From Myxococcus sp046520405 (lineage in GTDB: Bacteria > Myxococcota > Myxococcia > Myxococcales > Myxococcaceae): 64,000 bases of DNA. Where the stretch lies: assembly GCA_046520405.1 (NCBI GenBank), contig JBKGHI010000012.1, forward strand, positions 9,094 through 73,093, in the 5' to 3' direction. The position numbers were made by a program, and so were the translations under genes. Below the pieces are notes generated by a model. The model had not been told where the DNA came from. It ran no database searches and was given only the letters and a program-made list of their open reading frames with translations. Of this stretch, positions 42,112 through 51,167 are shown one piece after another (position 1 is the first letter of the stretch; the number at the start of each line of letters is the position of its first letter).

Positions 42112-43170
42112 TCAGTCGTTCGGGCGGTATGCGTTCCGGCCGCGCATCAGCCAGAGCGTGGCGAGCAGGCCCAGCAGCGTCAGTCCTCCTCCAGTCTGGC
42201 TGCAGCCCTTCTTGGAATCGACTGGCTCGGGAGGAGGCGGGGGCTCGGTCACGGTCCCTCCGTCGTGCTCGGTTCCTCCATCCGCGCATCCAGCCATCTG
42301 GTAGGTGCCCGCGTTCGAGCTCCGCGCGGCGCAGCCCAGCTCGAAGTCCACGCTCACGGGGGGGAGGGTGAGGTTCGCGTGCTCCAGCGTCGCGGTGAGC
42401 GTCGCCGTGTGACGTCCAGGTGGAAGGCTGGGGACCGGAGGCCGCTGGTAGTTGTCAGCGCAGCCCACGTAACCACAGAAGGTGTAGAGGAAGAGCAGCT
42501 GCCGGTTGTTTTCGTAGCGGCGCGTTTCGAAGTTCTCCTCACCTTGGGAGGTCAGCCCGCCGTGCTTTGCGAACGACCAGGGCTCGCCGTCCACCTCCAC
42601 CGTCCAATGCACCCACGGAAGGAAGGGCACCAACTCCGGTGACGGAGTGAAGCGCAGGGTGGTGAAGTTGCCCTCCACCTGCCTGTTACCGCAGCTCGAG
42701 TCGCCATACACGTTGAACGTGCCCTGGCTCGGCATGCCGACCGTCAGGGTTCCGGCGGCCGTGGGCAGGGGGAGGGCGGGGCCCGCGGTGAAGGTCGCGG
42801 AGCCGGTCTGGTCCGGCTGGTACTGACAGACGCCTGTCGCCTCGATGCGATACGTGGTGCCTGGCTCCAGCGGGGCATCCGGGACCAGGACCTGCGTCTG
42901 GTGTGCGCCTGGGGTGACCGTCGCGGGCACCTGTGTGCCATCCGGCAGCAGCAGCCGGACGGTGGCGGGGTCCACGTTCTCCAGAAGGGGCGGCACCGTC
43001 ACCAGGCCGGGGACATTCGCGGGCACCACGCCTCCGTCCTCGGGGAGGGGAAATCGCACTCCCAGCAGGCAGTTGGGGGCAGCGCAGGCGAGCGCCGACG
43101 TGGGCGCGAGCACGCCGACTCCAACGAGGAACATCCCCACCACGCTCCATTTCGCAGCGTGTTCGCGCAT
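42112..43170 (-). CDS. Surface protein with MYXO-CTERM-like anchor
   Basis: 352 residues: signal peptide (FLVGVGVLAPTSALA), then beta-sandwich domains (VRLLLPDGTQVPATV, SSCGNRQVEGNFTTLRF), an acidic Pro linker (EPPPPPEPVDS), and a C-terminal tripartite signal (GCSQTGG, a hydrophobic helix LTLLGLLATLWLM, then RGRNAYR). The Cys-helix-Arg tail matches MYXO-CTERM, which sorts and anchors proteins to the myxobacterial surface. Its own function is not known. The ATG at 43170 is chosen because the signal peptide begins there. Confidence 0.8.
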   Translation of the reverse strand: MREHAAKWSVVGMFLVGVGVLAPTSALACAAPNCLLGVRFPLPEDGGVVPANVPGLVTVPPLLENVDPATVRLLLPDGTQVPATVTPGAHQTQVLVPDAPLEPGTTYRIEATGVCQYQPDQTGSATFTAGPALPLPTAAGTLTVGMPSQGTFNVYGDSSCGNRQVEGNFTTLRFTPSPELVPFLPWVHWTVEVDGEPWSFAKHGGLTSQGEENFETRRYENNRQLLFLYTFCGYVGCADNYQRPPVPSLPPGRHTATLTATLEHANLTLPPVSVDFELGCAARSSNAGTYQMAGCADGGTEHDGGTVTEPPPPPEPVDSKKGCSQTGGGLTLLGLLATLWLMRGRNAYRPND

Positions 43171-43388
43171 GTCTCGTCTCCATTCCCCGCTCAATCACGG
43201 TGGGCGGGCGGTTGAGGTTTGACCCCCTCGCCCGAGGGGTCATCGCCAGGGCAACGCCCGCCAGTGTGAGGGGCGGCGCACCTCTTGACCAGGGGCCCAC
43301 GTGAGGCGGGCATGTCATCTGTTGCCGAGGCGCTGTCTGCCGGGAACCTCCTTCCCCGTGACGCTCTAGGGGAAGGCCGCCATTCTCC

Positions 43389-43520
43389 TCGAGTCAATCG
43401 TTCTACACGCTGACGGCGGAGGGGCGACGGCGACTCCAGGAGGAATCCTCCGCGTGGGCGCGGCTGACGGAGGCCGTGTCCAAGGTGCTTCACGCGCGGC
43501 CGGCCCCGCAGGGGAATTGA
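43389..43520 (+). pseudogene. PadR regulator, C-terminal remnant
   Basis: 44 codons end at the TGA 43518-43520 and read FYTLTAEGRRRLQEESSAW, then RLTEAVSKVLH. This is the last strand and helix of a PadR winged-helix regulator. The N-terminal DNA-binding part is missing upstream (43171-43388 shows no match). It is followed by a remnant of the permease that such PadR genes usually accompany, so the pair decayed together. Confidence 0.65.
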
Positions 43521-43537
43521 GCGAAGGACGAACGCCC

Positions 43538-43766
43538 ATGCGCTGGATGGGATGGGCAGGTGCTGAGCGCGCTGCTCTTCGAGGTGCGCCGGGTGGCCCC
43601 TCTCGTGCTGGCGGGAGTCTGCGGACTGCTCGTCGCGCTGGCGGTGGTGGCCAGCGATGGCCCGGCGCGCCGTGCAGCGCGCGTGGACCTCGCCGAGGTG
43701 CTGCGTTCGGAGTGGGGGCTCAGAAGGGAGCGCCGACGAGCTCAACCTTCATCTTGCCGCTGTTGA
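43538..43766 (+). pseudogene. ADOP/MacB-type permease remnant with internal deletion
   Basis: A start (MRWMGWAGAERAALRG) is joined out of frame to a typical FtsX-permease C-terminus: VAPLVLAGVCGLLVALAVVAS, then GPARRAARVDLAEVLRSEW, the PARRAARVDP-like ending of ADOP permeases. A normal protein of this family is about 800 residues, so about nine tenths is deleted. With the PadR remnant 17 bases upstream, this was a PadR-permease operon. Confidence 0.65.
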
Positions 43767-44165
43767 TGCTGACGAGGAGCGTGCGGATGACTTCCTCCCG
43801 CTGGTCTGGCGTGAGCTGCGGCAACAGCGAGCGCAGCTCCTGGCGTTGCGGCTCGCTCCAGCGTGCGACGGCCACCGCGTCCTCCACCAGCCGGCGCCCC
43901 TGGCTGAAGGCGGCCACGCTCTGCGCGTCCGGCTCCGGGAGGGCGTTCGGCTGCCCGAGGCTCCGGGCCAGGGGACGTCTCTGCTGCGGCGGCGGTGCGC
44001 AGCTCCTCCTTGAGGATCTGACGGATTTCCTCGCGCAAGCCGGAGGTGTCCACGGTCAACCTTGCGAGCGCGGGCGCTGCCTCCAAGGTGGGCTGGCACG
44101 CGTCGAGCTTTCGCAGCGCCTGCTCGATTTGGGCGGGCCCCTCGAGGGGATTACGGCGTCTTCGG
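43720..44165 (-). pseudogene. C-terminal remnant of an unknown gene, frameshifted
   Basis: On the minus strand two frames join: QIEQALRKLDACQPTLEAAP, then LREEIRQILKEELRTAAAAE, and after a shift near 43960 QGRRLVEDAVAVARWSEPQR, then LRSLLPQLTPDQREEVIRTL and the stop at 43720. Helical, charged sequence of this kind suggests a cytoplasmic or periplasmic helical domain. The N-terminus is absent and the 3' end overlaps the permease remnant. No family recognised. Confidence 0.5.
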
Positions 44166-44189
44166 GTCGTGGTGCGATGAAGGAGTCGT

Positions 44190-44487
44190 TGTTCACCGCG
44201 CGCGCCGCCGCGACCATGCTGGGCGAACTGGAGCGGCAGGCGACGTAGGTGCCGGTCAAGTCCCGCGCGAAGATGTTGACGAAATCGCCGCCCACGTACG
44301 TCCCCGTCTCGACGCCGATGTACTGCATGTGGTCAGCCGAGCCACGGGCCGCGCCGAGGCCCCCGCCCGCCTACCGGTTCGTCGCGTCGATGAACACGGT
44401 TGCCGCGACCTTGTGACCGGCCCAGGCCGTGGTGCCGAGCCCCAACATCGCAACCGTCAGCCCCGCGACGAGCGTCTGCTTCTTCAT
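44190..44487 (-). pseudogene. Secreted protein gene with in-frame amber codon
   Basis: It starts at 44487 with a signal peptide (LTVAMLGLGTTAWAG) and continues VAATVFIDATNR, then TAG at 44371-44373 (codon 39). The same frame continues with good sense: AGGGLGAARGSADHMQYIG, then TGTYVACRSSSPSMVAAARA and VNNDSF. It runs on after about 44190 into unrelated sequence. A one-base change (for example TAC to TAG) plus loss of the 3' end explains it. The family resembles small secreted myxobacterial proteins of unknown role. Confidence 0.6.
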
Positions 44488-44614
44488 GGTGTTTTCCCTT
44501 GGGAGTGCTGCGGTCGAAGCGCCGCAGTCGAGCGGGCCCTCCGTAGCGAACCGCTTCATTCATCGCCAAGAATGGAAAGCTAGAATTCAGCGTGATCCGC
44601 GTTGCCGTCCCAGC

Positions 44615-45211
44615 TCACTCCGGCAGCACGATGGGCGAGTCGTCGTAGGTCCGCCCCGACTGGTCTCCGAACCAGAACCCGCGATACACGAGGCCGTTCT
44701 GGCTGCCGCTTGAGTCGAGGAACACCTCGGCGGGCGTGCCCTCGGTGTCATGGGCTTGAAACTCGGCGTAGTCATTCTCGAGCCCCACGCCGGCCTTCAC
44801 CCGTTGCACCCTCGCTTCACCCACCGGCACCTCGAGCTTGCCGTTCACCTCGGTGATGGCGGGCCCGTTCGCGTCGAAGACGAGGTGCAGCCGGCCGTTG
44901 AAGCCCTTGGGCACGGTGAAGTGCACCGGCTTCGCGGTCCGTGCGGCCCACCACGTGCCGGTCAGGTCGTCGAACACCACCGCGAACAGTCCGACCGCGC
45001 CGACGACCACCAGCAAGAGCCTCAGGCTGACTGCCGCGAACATCGAGAGGTTGAAGAGCTTCTTGATGAGCAGGGCGACGCCGACGCCAATGGCGCCTCC
45101 CACCGCCAGCAGCAGCAACATGGCCAACCCCACCCCGAGGGCCATTCCACTGTCCGGACCGTTCACGCTGTTTGACTCCTCGCCAGGTGGGCGCCACCGC
45201 CGCTGGGACAT
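44615..45211 (-). CDS. Membrane protein, partner of the SUKH gene
   Basis: 198 residues with two membrane helices (about 25-50, LAMLLLLAVGGAIGVGVALL, and 57-80) and a C-terminal soluble beta domain (VHFTVPKGFNGRLHLVFDA, then SQNGLVYRGFWFGDQSG). It starts one base after the stop of the SUKH protein, so the two are cotranscribed and coupled. A tail ending in GRTYDDSPIVLPE is seen. Family not recognised. The pairing suggests a membrane immunity or stress role. Confidence 0.65.
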   Translation of the reverse strand: MSQRRWRPPGEESNSVNGPDSGMALGVGLAMLLLLAVGGAIGVGVALLIKKLFNLSMFAAVSLRLLLVVVGAVGLFAVVFDDLTGTWWAARTAKPVHFTVPKGFNGRLHLVFDANGPAITEVNGKLEVPVGEARVQRVKAGVGLENDYAEFQAHDTEGTPAEVFLDSSGSQNGLVYRGFWFGDQSGRTYDDSPIVLPE

Positions 45212-45212
45212 C

Positions 45213-45875
45213 CTACTCCTGCATCGCGTTGCCCACGGCGGTGAGGTCCTCCAGGTCCAGGCCCTCGCGCCGCAGCACCGTGCAGCGCTTCTTGAACCAG
45301 TGCTCGAAGCTCTCGAAGCCGAACATCATCGGGTCGTTCGAGTCCAACCACTCGCCGTCATCCACGTAGTGGCCGGCCAGTGCCTCGTAGTCGTTGTCCT
45401 CGAAGTAGACAGGGAGCTCCCCGTTCTTCGGAGCCGTGCGGGTGTAGAAGCACCAGCGCGAGGCCTCGATGCCCATGTACGCGTCGGCGAAGGCGACGAG
45501 GTCCGTGGTGGTGATTTCCCGGTCATCCACCGTCGTGCCCGCGGGAGCCCAGGCGCTCGAGAGGGAGTCCATCGTGGGCGCCCAGACGTGGAACGGGCGA
45601 TACGTCTCCCACGCCTCTCCATCCGGCTGGTGCTCCAGCCGGACCTCTCGGTGCAGCATCAGGAACTCGCGGTAGCTGTCCGGGATGACGAACGCCTCCT
45701 CGCGGTAGGGCGTCGGGAGCTCGTACGGATACCCTGTGAGCATTCGGGGCAGCGCGTCCACCTCCTCGCGAGTCAGTGGCGCTTCACGCACCAGCCGCCA
45801 ACCCCGCTGCCGGGCCCAGACGTCCATCGCATCCAGCAGGCTCTTCAGGTCCTCACGCCACGTCGCGCTCGCCAT
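45213..45875 (-). CDS. SMI1/KNR4 (SUKH) family protein
   Basis: 220 residues. The fold's signature helix AFVIPDSYREFLMLHREVRL is present, with LSSAWAPAG and the closing GFESFEHWFKKR. SUKH proteins often serve as immunity factors against contact-dependent or polymorphic toxins. No toxin gene is adjacent. Two-gene operon with the 44615-45211 membrane protein, only one base apart. Confidence 0.72.
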   Translation of the reverse strand: MASATWREDLKSLLDAMDVWARQRGWRLVREAPLTREEVDALPRMLTGYPYELPTPYREEAFVIPDSYREFLMLHREVRLEHQPDGEAWETYRPFHVWAPTMDSLSSAWAPAGTTVDDREITTTDLVAFADAYMGIEASRWCFYTRTAPKNGELPVYFEDNDYEALAGHYVDDGEWLDSNDPMMFGFESFEHWFKKRCTVLRREGLDLEDLTAVGNAMQE

Positions 45876-46001
45876 GGGCGGGCTTTAACCCGTCCCCGGT
45901 TCGAAGGGGAGGGCCGGGGCGGAAGTTCCCTTCCAGGAACGAGGCAGGAGGAGCGTCTCGCGTTTTCGTAGCTGGGCTGAATGCCGACGGCCAGCGGACG
46001 T

Positions 46002-46949
46002 TCAGTCGTCTCCGAGAGAGGCTGTCGGACGCCTTCTGCTCACAGTGGGCGATGGCCGCATGTTCCCGAAGGCTTGCCGGTAATGAACGGGCGTCATGCC
46101 CGTGGCCTGTCTGAAGGCGCGGTGCAGGCTGCTCTCGTTGGGGTACCCCAATTGCTCGCCGATGACCTTCAGGGGCGCCAGTGAGGTCGTCAAGGCGTCG
46201 CTCACCTGTCGCGGTTTGACGAGGCGCAGCCATGCACCGGCTGAGAGACCGGTCTGGGCTTCGATTTGGCGGCACAACGTGCGTGGCGACACGGCGCAGT
46301 GCTCGGCGGCCCGCGCCAGGCTCAGCTCGGAGGCGGGAAGTGACTGGGCGTACATCAGCAGGCGCCGCAAGGCCGTGGAGGGCTGCTCCATCAGTTCCAC
46401 CGGGCGAAACGCGGGGTGGGCGGTTGGAGGGCGGGGCAGCATCAACACCTGCTCGACGTCGCGCATCACGTCGGGACTGACCCACTGTCCCAATTGCTGC
46501 GTCATGAGCGGCAGGTATCCCTGGGCGCCCGCGGCCGTCACGGCGCCTCGGTTACCGACCAGGGGCTCCGTGAAGCGCCAGCGGACGCGGCCAAATCGAC
46601 GTTGGAGGAGTTGCTGGAGCCACCAGGTGCCGGTGGCTGCCTTCCCGTCCAGCGCGCCGGCCGCGGCGGCGAGCGCGACGCCGACACAATAGCTCCCCAG
46701 CGCCTGACCCGCCGGGGCCTGACGCAGCGCCGTGACGAGTTCAGCCTGTCGCTCGAGCATGGCCTCGACGTCCGCCTCCTTTTCGGCCCAGAAGCCGGGC
46801 ACGAGACACACGTCACACCGGCTTTCGGCCAGGAGGTGTTGTGGCCGCAGCGTCAACCCTTTCTTCCACGGCCACATCTCCGCCATCCCCTGTACCCATG
46901 GCCGCGGCTGGGTGGGGCGCTTGATGGAGCATGGCGTGGGTTGCTTCAT
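46002..46949 (-). CDS. GlxA-type AraC regulator, N-terminally truncated
   Basis: 315 residues in the open frame, but true family sequence begins only near GLTLRPQHLLAESR (about residue 31). From there it has the DJ-1/PfpI-like lower part (CDVCLVPGFWAE, GSYCVGVALAAAAGAL) and an intact AraC double helix-turn-helix (LARAAEHCAVSPRTLCRQIE, then IGEQLGYPNESSLHRAFRQ). The first 40-50 residues of the sensor domain are missing. The open start lies antisense inside the metallo-beta-lactamase fragment. It may be non-functional or only DNA-binding. Confidence 0.7.
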   Translation of the reverse strand: MKQPTPCSIKRPTQPRPWVQGMAEMWPWKKGLTLRPQHLLAESRCDVCLVPGFWAEKEADVEAMLERQAELVTALRQAPAGQALGSYCVGVALAAAAGALDGKAATGTWWLQQLLQRRFGRVRWRFTEPLVGNRGAVTAAGAQGYLPLMTQQLGQWVSPDVMRDVEQVLMLPRPPTAHPAFRPVELMEQPSTALRRLLMYAQSLPASELSLARAAEHCAVSPRTLCRQIEAQTGLSAGAWLRLVKPRQVSDALTTSLAPLKVIGEQLGYPNESSLHRAFRQATGMTPVHYRQAFGNMRPSPTVSRRRPTASLGDD

Positions 46950-47286
46950 CGAGTTGCCTGGCGAACCCAGCGTCTACATCGCGGGCGATACGTTGCTCAC
47001 CGACGCGGTCCGCACGTGCATCACGGAGCGGCGGCCCGACCTCGCCATCGTGCCAGCAGGCGGGGCGCGCTTCGACGCAGGTGGGGACATCCTGATGAAC
47101 GGAGATGACGTCCTGGAGCTCGCCCGGCTCACGACAGGCCGCGTCTTCGCCAACCATCTGGAGGCGCTGGACCACTGTCCCACCACCCGAGAGCGCCTCC
47201 GCGCGGCGGCGCGGATGGAGGGGCTGGAGCACAAGCTGCTCGTCCCTGAAGATGGTGAGCGGTACACCTGTCCTCCCCCGTTTTGA
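46867..47286 (+). pseudogene. Metallo-beta-lactamase fold hydrolase, 5'-truncated
   Basis: Sense begins at about 46867 (HGHISAIPCTHGRGWVGRLM) and runs ELPGEPSVYIAGDTLLTDAV, PDLAIVPAGGARFDAGG and VFANHLEALDHCPTT. These are the second half of a UlaG-like MBL hydrolase, with the metal-binding His and Asp of the C-terminal lobe. The HxHxDH motif that binds the first metal is absent because the 5' half is lost. It abuts the truncated regulator on the opposite strand, so one deletion removed both gene starts. Confidence 0.7.
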
Positions 47287-47355
47287 CCTGGGCTCGCCGG
47301 GCAAGCTCCCAGGGATGGGGTCCGCAACAGTGGGGAGGGAAGCGGCCAGAAAAGC

Positions 47356-47389
47356 GAAGGGCCTGGAACCTCGCGATTCCGGGCCCTTC
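47356..47389. terminator. Bidirectional terminator hairpin (dispersed type)
   Basis: GAAGGGCCTGGAA (47356-47368) pairs with TTCCGGGCCCTTC (47377-47389), 13 base pairs including one G-U, followed by TTT. It lies between convergent genes ending at 47286 and 47449. The stem is nearly the same as the hairpin at 58449-58480, including the preceding AAA-GCGAAGGGCC. Confidence 0.7.
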
Positions 47390-47448
47390 TTTGGGTGTGG
47401 CGTACGTGAAGGAAGCCGGAGCGGGTGCCTGCTCACCGCTTCGATACC

Positions 47449-48930
47449 TCAGTTCGTGACGGCGGACGCCGTGCCTCCGCACTTCGCCTGGTAGCTCTGG
47501 AGTCGCTGATTCAGCTCCTGACGCGTCGAGTCCGAGGCTCGCTCGTGCAGCATGTCCATGGCGCGCTGCTGCATTCCCAGCGCCTCCGGGCACCGGTTCA
47601 ACTGGAACAGCAACGCCGCATACGTATCGAGGATGGATGAGTTCCCCGGCGCCAGCGTCACCGCTTTCTGCGCCGTCGACAGCCCCTTGGCTGGCTCCTG
47701 TGTCTGGAAGTAGTGCCACGCGAGGCCGTTCAGGATGTTCGCATCGTTCGGCAGCAACTCCGCCGCCCGCTTCCGTGCCTCTTCCGCCTCCTTGACCTTG
47801 CCCTCCGCTCCCAGGTGGTTCGCCAGCACATCCCACGCGCGGCCATTATCAGGGTTCGCTGTCACCATCGCCCGCACGGCCTCCAGCGACACCGTGTCCT
47901 CGCCCAAGCGGGTGGCCAGAATCGTCGCGTTGACGTTCGTCGGCTCCTCCTTCAGCGCCTGCGCCAACTCGCGCTTCGCGTTCTCCAGTCGCTGCTCCCC
48001 GGTGCGTTCCCCCGGCGACCGGAGGTACAGCATCGCCCGGACGGCGTGCACGTCCGCGGTCGGCATCGGCTGCACGTCCACCTGGGTCGGCACCGCCGGC
48101 AGCGGCATGGTGAGCACGCTGTACCGCCCGCTCGTCACATACGTGCGCAGCTCGCCCCTCAGGTCCCGCACGCCTCGGAATGACGCCTCCCACGCCTTCT
48201 TCGGGTCCTCGGCGCGGGCCAGGCGCAGCTGGAAGTCCTCCATGCGCTCCGGGTGGATGTTGAACAGGTAGTGCACCCACAGCCACGAGGACGCGTAGTG
48301 CCACTGCTGTTCGCTCTGACTCAGCAGCCCCTTCTGGTCCCACGCCCACAGCTCGTTGAGGTCCAACCAGCCGTGCTCGCGCACGTAGCCCAGGTTCCAG
48401 CCATTCGGCCGGCCCAGCACCACCTCGTTCGTGCTTGGCTTGATGTGCGCCGTCTCCAGGTACTGCGCCAGCCCCTCCGCCAGCCACCGGGGCTGGCGAA
48501 GCAGCACGAAGTGACTCAGGTAGTGCGCCAGCTCGTGCGTCTGAAGTCGTAGGTCCGGCGAGTCCTCCAGCAGGTACCCGTTGCCCCCCATCACCAGCAG
48601 GGGCCCCCGCTCGGTGATGCCCGCGAAGCCGGCCGCGTGGCCCTGCGTGAACTCGCCGAGCTCATGCAGGTTGCGCAGGAGGATGACCTCCACCGTGCCG
48701 GGCGGGTCGAAGTCCGTGCCCCAGGCCAGCAGCAGCGCGCGGCGGTGCTTCTCCAGCTCCAGCGCCGTGGTGGTCGCGGCCTCGGGCGATAGGTTGGTCT
48801 GGATGCGGAAGTGCGTGCTCTGGACCTCGTGCCAGGGCCTCCCGCCTTCCTGAGGGCACAGCGCCCGCGACGTCGCGCAACCCGTGGAGAGCAACAATGA
48901 CAGACACATCAGCATGCAGCGCAAGGGCAT
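47449..48930 (-). CDS. Gluzincin-type peptidase lipoprotein with TPR repeats
   Basis: 493 residues with a lipobox (LLLSTGCAT). The gluzincin core (LQTHELAHYLSHF, HELAH at 132-136, and a third ligand in WLAEGLAQYLE, Glu152) matches the peptidase MA-like/DUF1570 group. The C-terminal half (about 300-480) has TPR-like repeats (AKRELAQALKEEPTNV, AWDVLANHLGAEGKVKEAEE, ILDTYAALLFQLNRCPEAL). Probably acts on the outer membrane or in the periplasm with a protein partner. Substrate unknown. Confidence 0.83.
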   Translation of the reverse strand: MPLRCMLMCLSLLLSTGCATSRALCPQEGGRPWHEVQSTHFRIQTNLSPEAATTTALELEKHRRALLLAWGTDFDPPGTVEVILLRNLHELGEFTQGHAAGFAGITERGPLLVMGGNGYLLEDSPDLRLQTHELAHYLSHFVLLRQPRWLAEGLAQYLETAHIKPSTNEVVLGRPNGWNLGYVREHGWLDLNELWAWDQKGLLSQSEQQWHYASSWLWVHYLFNIHPERMEDFQLRLARAEDPKKAWEASFRGVRDLRGELRTYVTSGRYSVLTMPLPAVPTQVDVQPMPTADVHAVRAMLYLRSPGERTGEQRLENAKRELAQALKEEPTNVNATILATRLGEDTVSLEAVRAMVTANPDNGRAWDVLANHLGAEGKVKEAEEARKRAAELLPNDANILNGLAWHYFQTQEPAKGLSTAQKAVTLAPGNSSILDTYAALLFQLNRCPEALGMQQRAMDMLHERASDSTRQELNQRLQSYQAKCGGTASAVTN

Positions 48931-49155
48931 GCGCGGCGTTCTGGCATGGACGCCGAGTGATTGAACAGAGTCTCAGGGTTACAATTCGAAGCCCACCGTG
49001 CAGCGGCGTGCACAGGTGTGCTGCCCGGTGCGCGCCCGGGCCTCCATCCTTCCTTCGGAGCGGCTGCGAAATCTGGCATCCGCGGTGCAATGCGCCGACG
49101 GAAGTCGTAAGAATCGATTGGAACTCGCCGCCGCTCATGGCCGGAGGGACGGTTC

Positions 49156-50247
49156 ATGCAAGATTCGTATGATGTGCTTGCGATGTTTGTGCTGGTCGTG
49201 CTGTTTGTTGTCCTCATGGGCCCCGTGGCCTTTGTGTCGGGGCTTGTCGTGATGCTCCGGAAGCGCCAATCCAAGGGCATCCGCGTCCTTGGCGGCGGCA
49301 TTGCGGTCATGGGGGCCGTGGTGATGGGGGGCATGGCCTGGTTCGTCCACCTGCTCAGCACCACCAACTTTTCAAAGGGGCGGGTTCTTCGCCTTCGTGG
49401 ACGAGCGCGCGTGGCTCGTCGGGCGCTGGGCGCGGGCTGGGCGGATGATGCTGTTCCGGATACCTCAGGGCTCACGCCCTGGCAGCGAACGGTGCTCGGG
49501 GAGGTGTGGCTCCACTCGGCGGGCTTGGAGCACGCATCGGTTCCCGCCTTCTCGAAGTTGTCACTCAAGCTCTCTGCGTTGGGGGCGCCCTCGGAGCTCC
49601 TGGAGGACTGCCACCTGGCGGCGCTGGATGAAATTCGTCATGCCAGGCGGTGCTTCGCGCTCGCCAGGGCCTACTCAGGGCTGGGCTGGACAGCGGGCGC
49701 GATTCCGGAGCTTGGAAAGGGTGGGACTCCGCCTTCCCCGCTGGGGCCGGAGGAGACCTGGGCCCGGCTGGTGCGCGGGTCATTGCTGGACGGCTGCCTG
49801 GCCGAAGGGATGGCGGCCCTGGTCGCGGGCGAAGGGGCGATTCGCGCCACGGACCCCGTCGTGAGGGAGACCCTGTCGGTCATCTCCGAGGACGAGGCTC
49901 GGCACGCAGAGCTGGCCTGGGACGTCATCGACTTCGCCCTTGAGCGAGGCGGCCGGAGTGCGAGGGGCGCCCTGCGCCAGGCCCTTTCGGAGCTGGAGTC
50001 GCAGCAGACACCCGCTCTTCCCAGCATCCCGGGCGTCAACGAAGATTTCCTCGCGCGAAGCGGGCTGCTGCCTCAGGCGGAGCTGGGGCGGCTGATGGCG
50101 GTGTGCATCGAGCGGACGCGGGCCCGGGCGCAAGCGCTGCTCGAGCCATCGGCCTTCGCTGCACGGCACGGCCTCGTTGAAACCCAGGGCGTGCCCCTCA
50201 CGCTTCCATGCAGCCCGGTGTCAGAGCAGGCGGCAACCCGAAGCTGA
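49156..50247 (+). CDS. Ferritin-like di-iron membrane protein
   Basis: 363 residues. Two N-terminal membrane helices (FVLVVLFVVLMGPVAFV and GIAVMGAVVMGGMAWFV) precede a four-helix ferritin-like domain. The iron ligands are visible as EHASVPAF, DEIRHARRCFALA, EGMAAL and EDEARHAELAWDV (two ExxH motifs plus Glu). The domain likely binds a di-iron centre and may oxidise a membrane-bound substrate. GGAGG precedes the ATG. It appears monocistronic. Confidence 0.8.
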   Translation: MQDSYDVLAMFVLVVLFVVLMGPVAFVSGLVVMLRKRQSKGIRVLGGGIAVMGAVVMGGMAWFVHLLSTTNFSKGRVLRLRGRARVARRALGAGWADDAVPDTSGLTPWQRTVLGEVWLHSAGLEHASVPAFSKLSLKLSALGAPSELLEDCHLAALDEIRHARRCFALARAYSGLGWTAGAIPELGKGGTPPSPLGPEETWARLVRGSLLDGCLAEGMAALVAGEGAIRATDPVVRETLSVISEDEARHAELAWDVIDFALERGGRSARGALRQALSELESQQTPALPSIPGVNEDFLARSGLLPQAELGRLMAVCIERTRARAQALLEPSAFAARHGLVETQGVPLTLPCSPVSEQAATRS

Positions 50248-50307
50248 CAGGTGCTCGGTGCGGGCGCCCGGCATGTCAGGTGGAGCCTTCGTCGGATGGG
50301 GCGCGGC

Positions 50308-50915
50308 CTATTCGCCGTAGCCCCTCTTCGCGGCCGGGCGTTCCAGCAGGCGGCTCTGGTAGGCATTCAGCGCCGGCGTGTCATCGCCGAGTTGCCCCAT
50401 CCTCTTGGCGAAGTAGAGCACGCCTCCCAGCACCACGTCGCCGCGGAGAAGGTATTGCCGAGGATGAAGTCGCGCCCCTTCATCCGCTCGTCGAGCACCG
50501 CGGCCACGGCCTTGAAGCGGTTGCTGGCGCGGGAGACGGCGCTTGCGGAGCGCTCCGCTTCCGGGAAGAAGAGGGTGTGCTGCGCGATGGTGATGATGGG
50601 CGGCTCCATCTCGGTCATCGCGAAGAGGATCCACTGGTAGTACTCACCGCGCCCGTACGAGCCCATCGGCGGGGCGAGCTGCTTCTCGGGGGACATGTCC
50701 GCCAGATGCATGATGATGGCGGCGGACTCGAAGAGTGGGCCTCCTTCGTCCTCGATGGCCGGCAACGCGCCCAGCGGATGGACCTTCAGGTAGGCGGGCT
50801 GTTTGTGCCCACCCTTCATCATGTCCACCGGCGCCAGTTCATAGGGAATGCCCAGCTCCTCGAGCATCCAGCGGACTCGCGTGGCACGGGACTGCTGAAA
50901 GAAATAGAGCTTCAT
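50308..50915 (-). pseudogene. Glutathione S-transferase, frameshifted
   Basis: The first frame starts at 50915 (YFFQQSRATRVRWMLEELG, then LGALPAIEDEGGPLFESAAI), a normal GST N-domain. It continues through FILGNTFSAA at about 50445. The next frame then gives DVVLGGVLYFAKRMGQLGDD and ends at 50308. One missing G at about 50440, GCGGCGAC for GCGGCGGAC, explains it. If true, the helical C-domain is lost. If a sequence error, the gene is intact. The ribosome site is GGAGAGG. Confidence 0.75.
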
Positions 50916-51167
50916 GACCCTCTCCAGTGTGGGGGCGTGGCGGGCGCCGGTTTTCCCCGTTTGCGAGTCGGGAGGCAAGGCCGCCATTGTGGGGATGTCT
51001 CTCCAATCCCTGGCGACGTTTCGCGAAGCGCAGGTGGCACCCGCGTAGGGGACGCGCCATGACGACCCTGTCAGAGTCCGCTGGGCGCTCGCTCCCGCTC
51101 CGAGAGGGAGCGGGCCACTGCACCGATTTTGCACTGGCCGCGGGCCTCACCAGAGGAGGCGGTTCTC

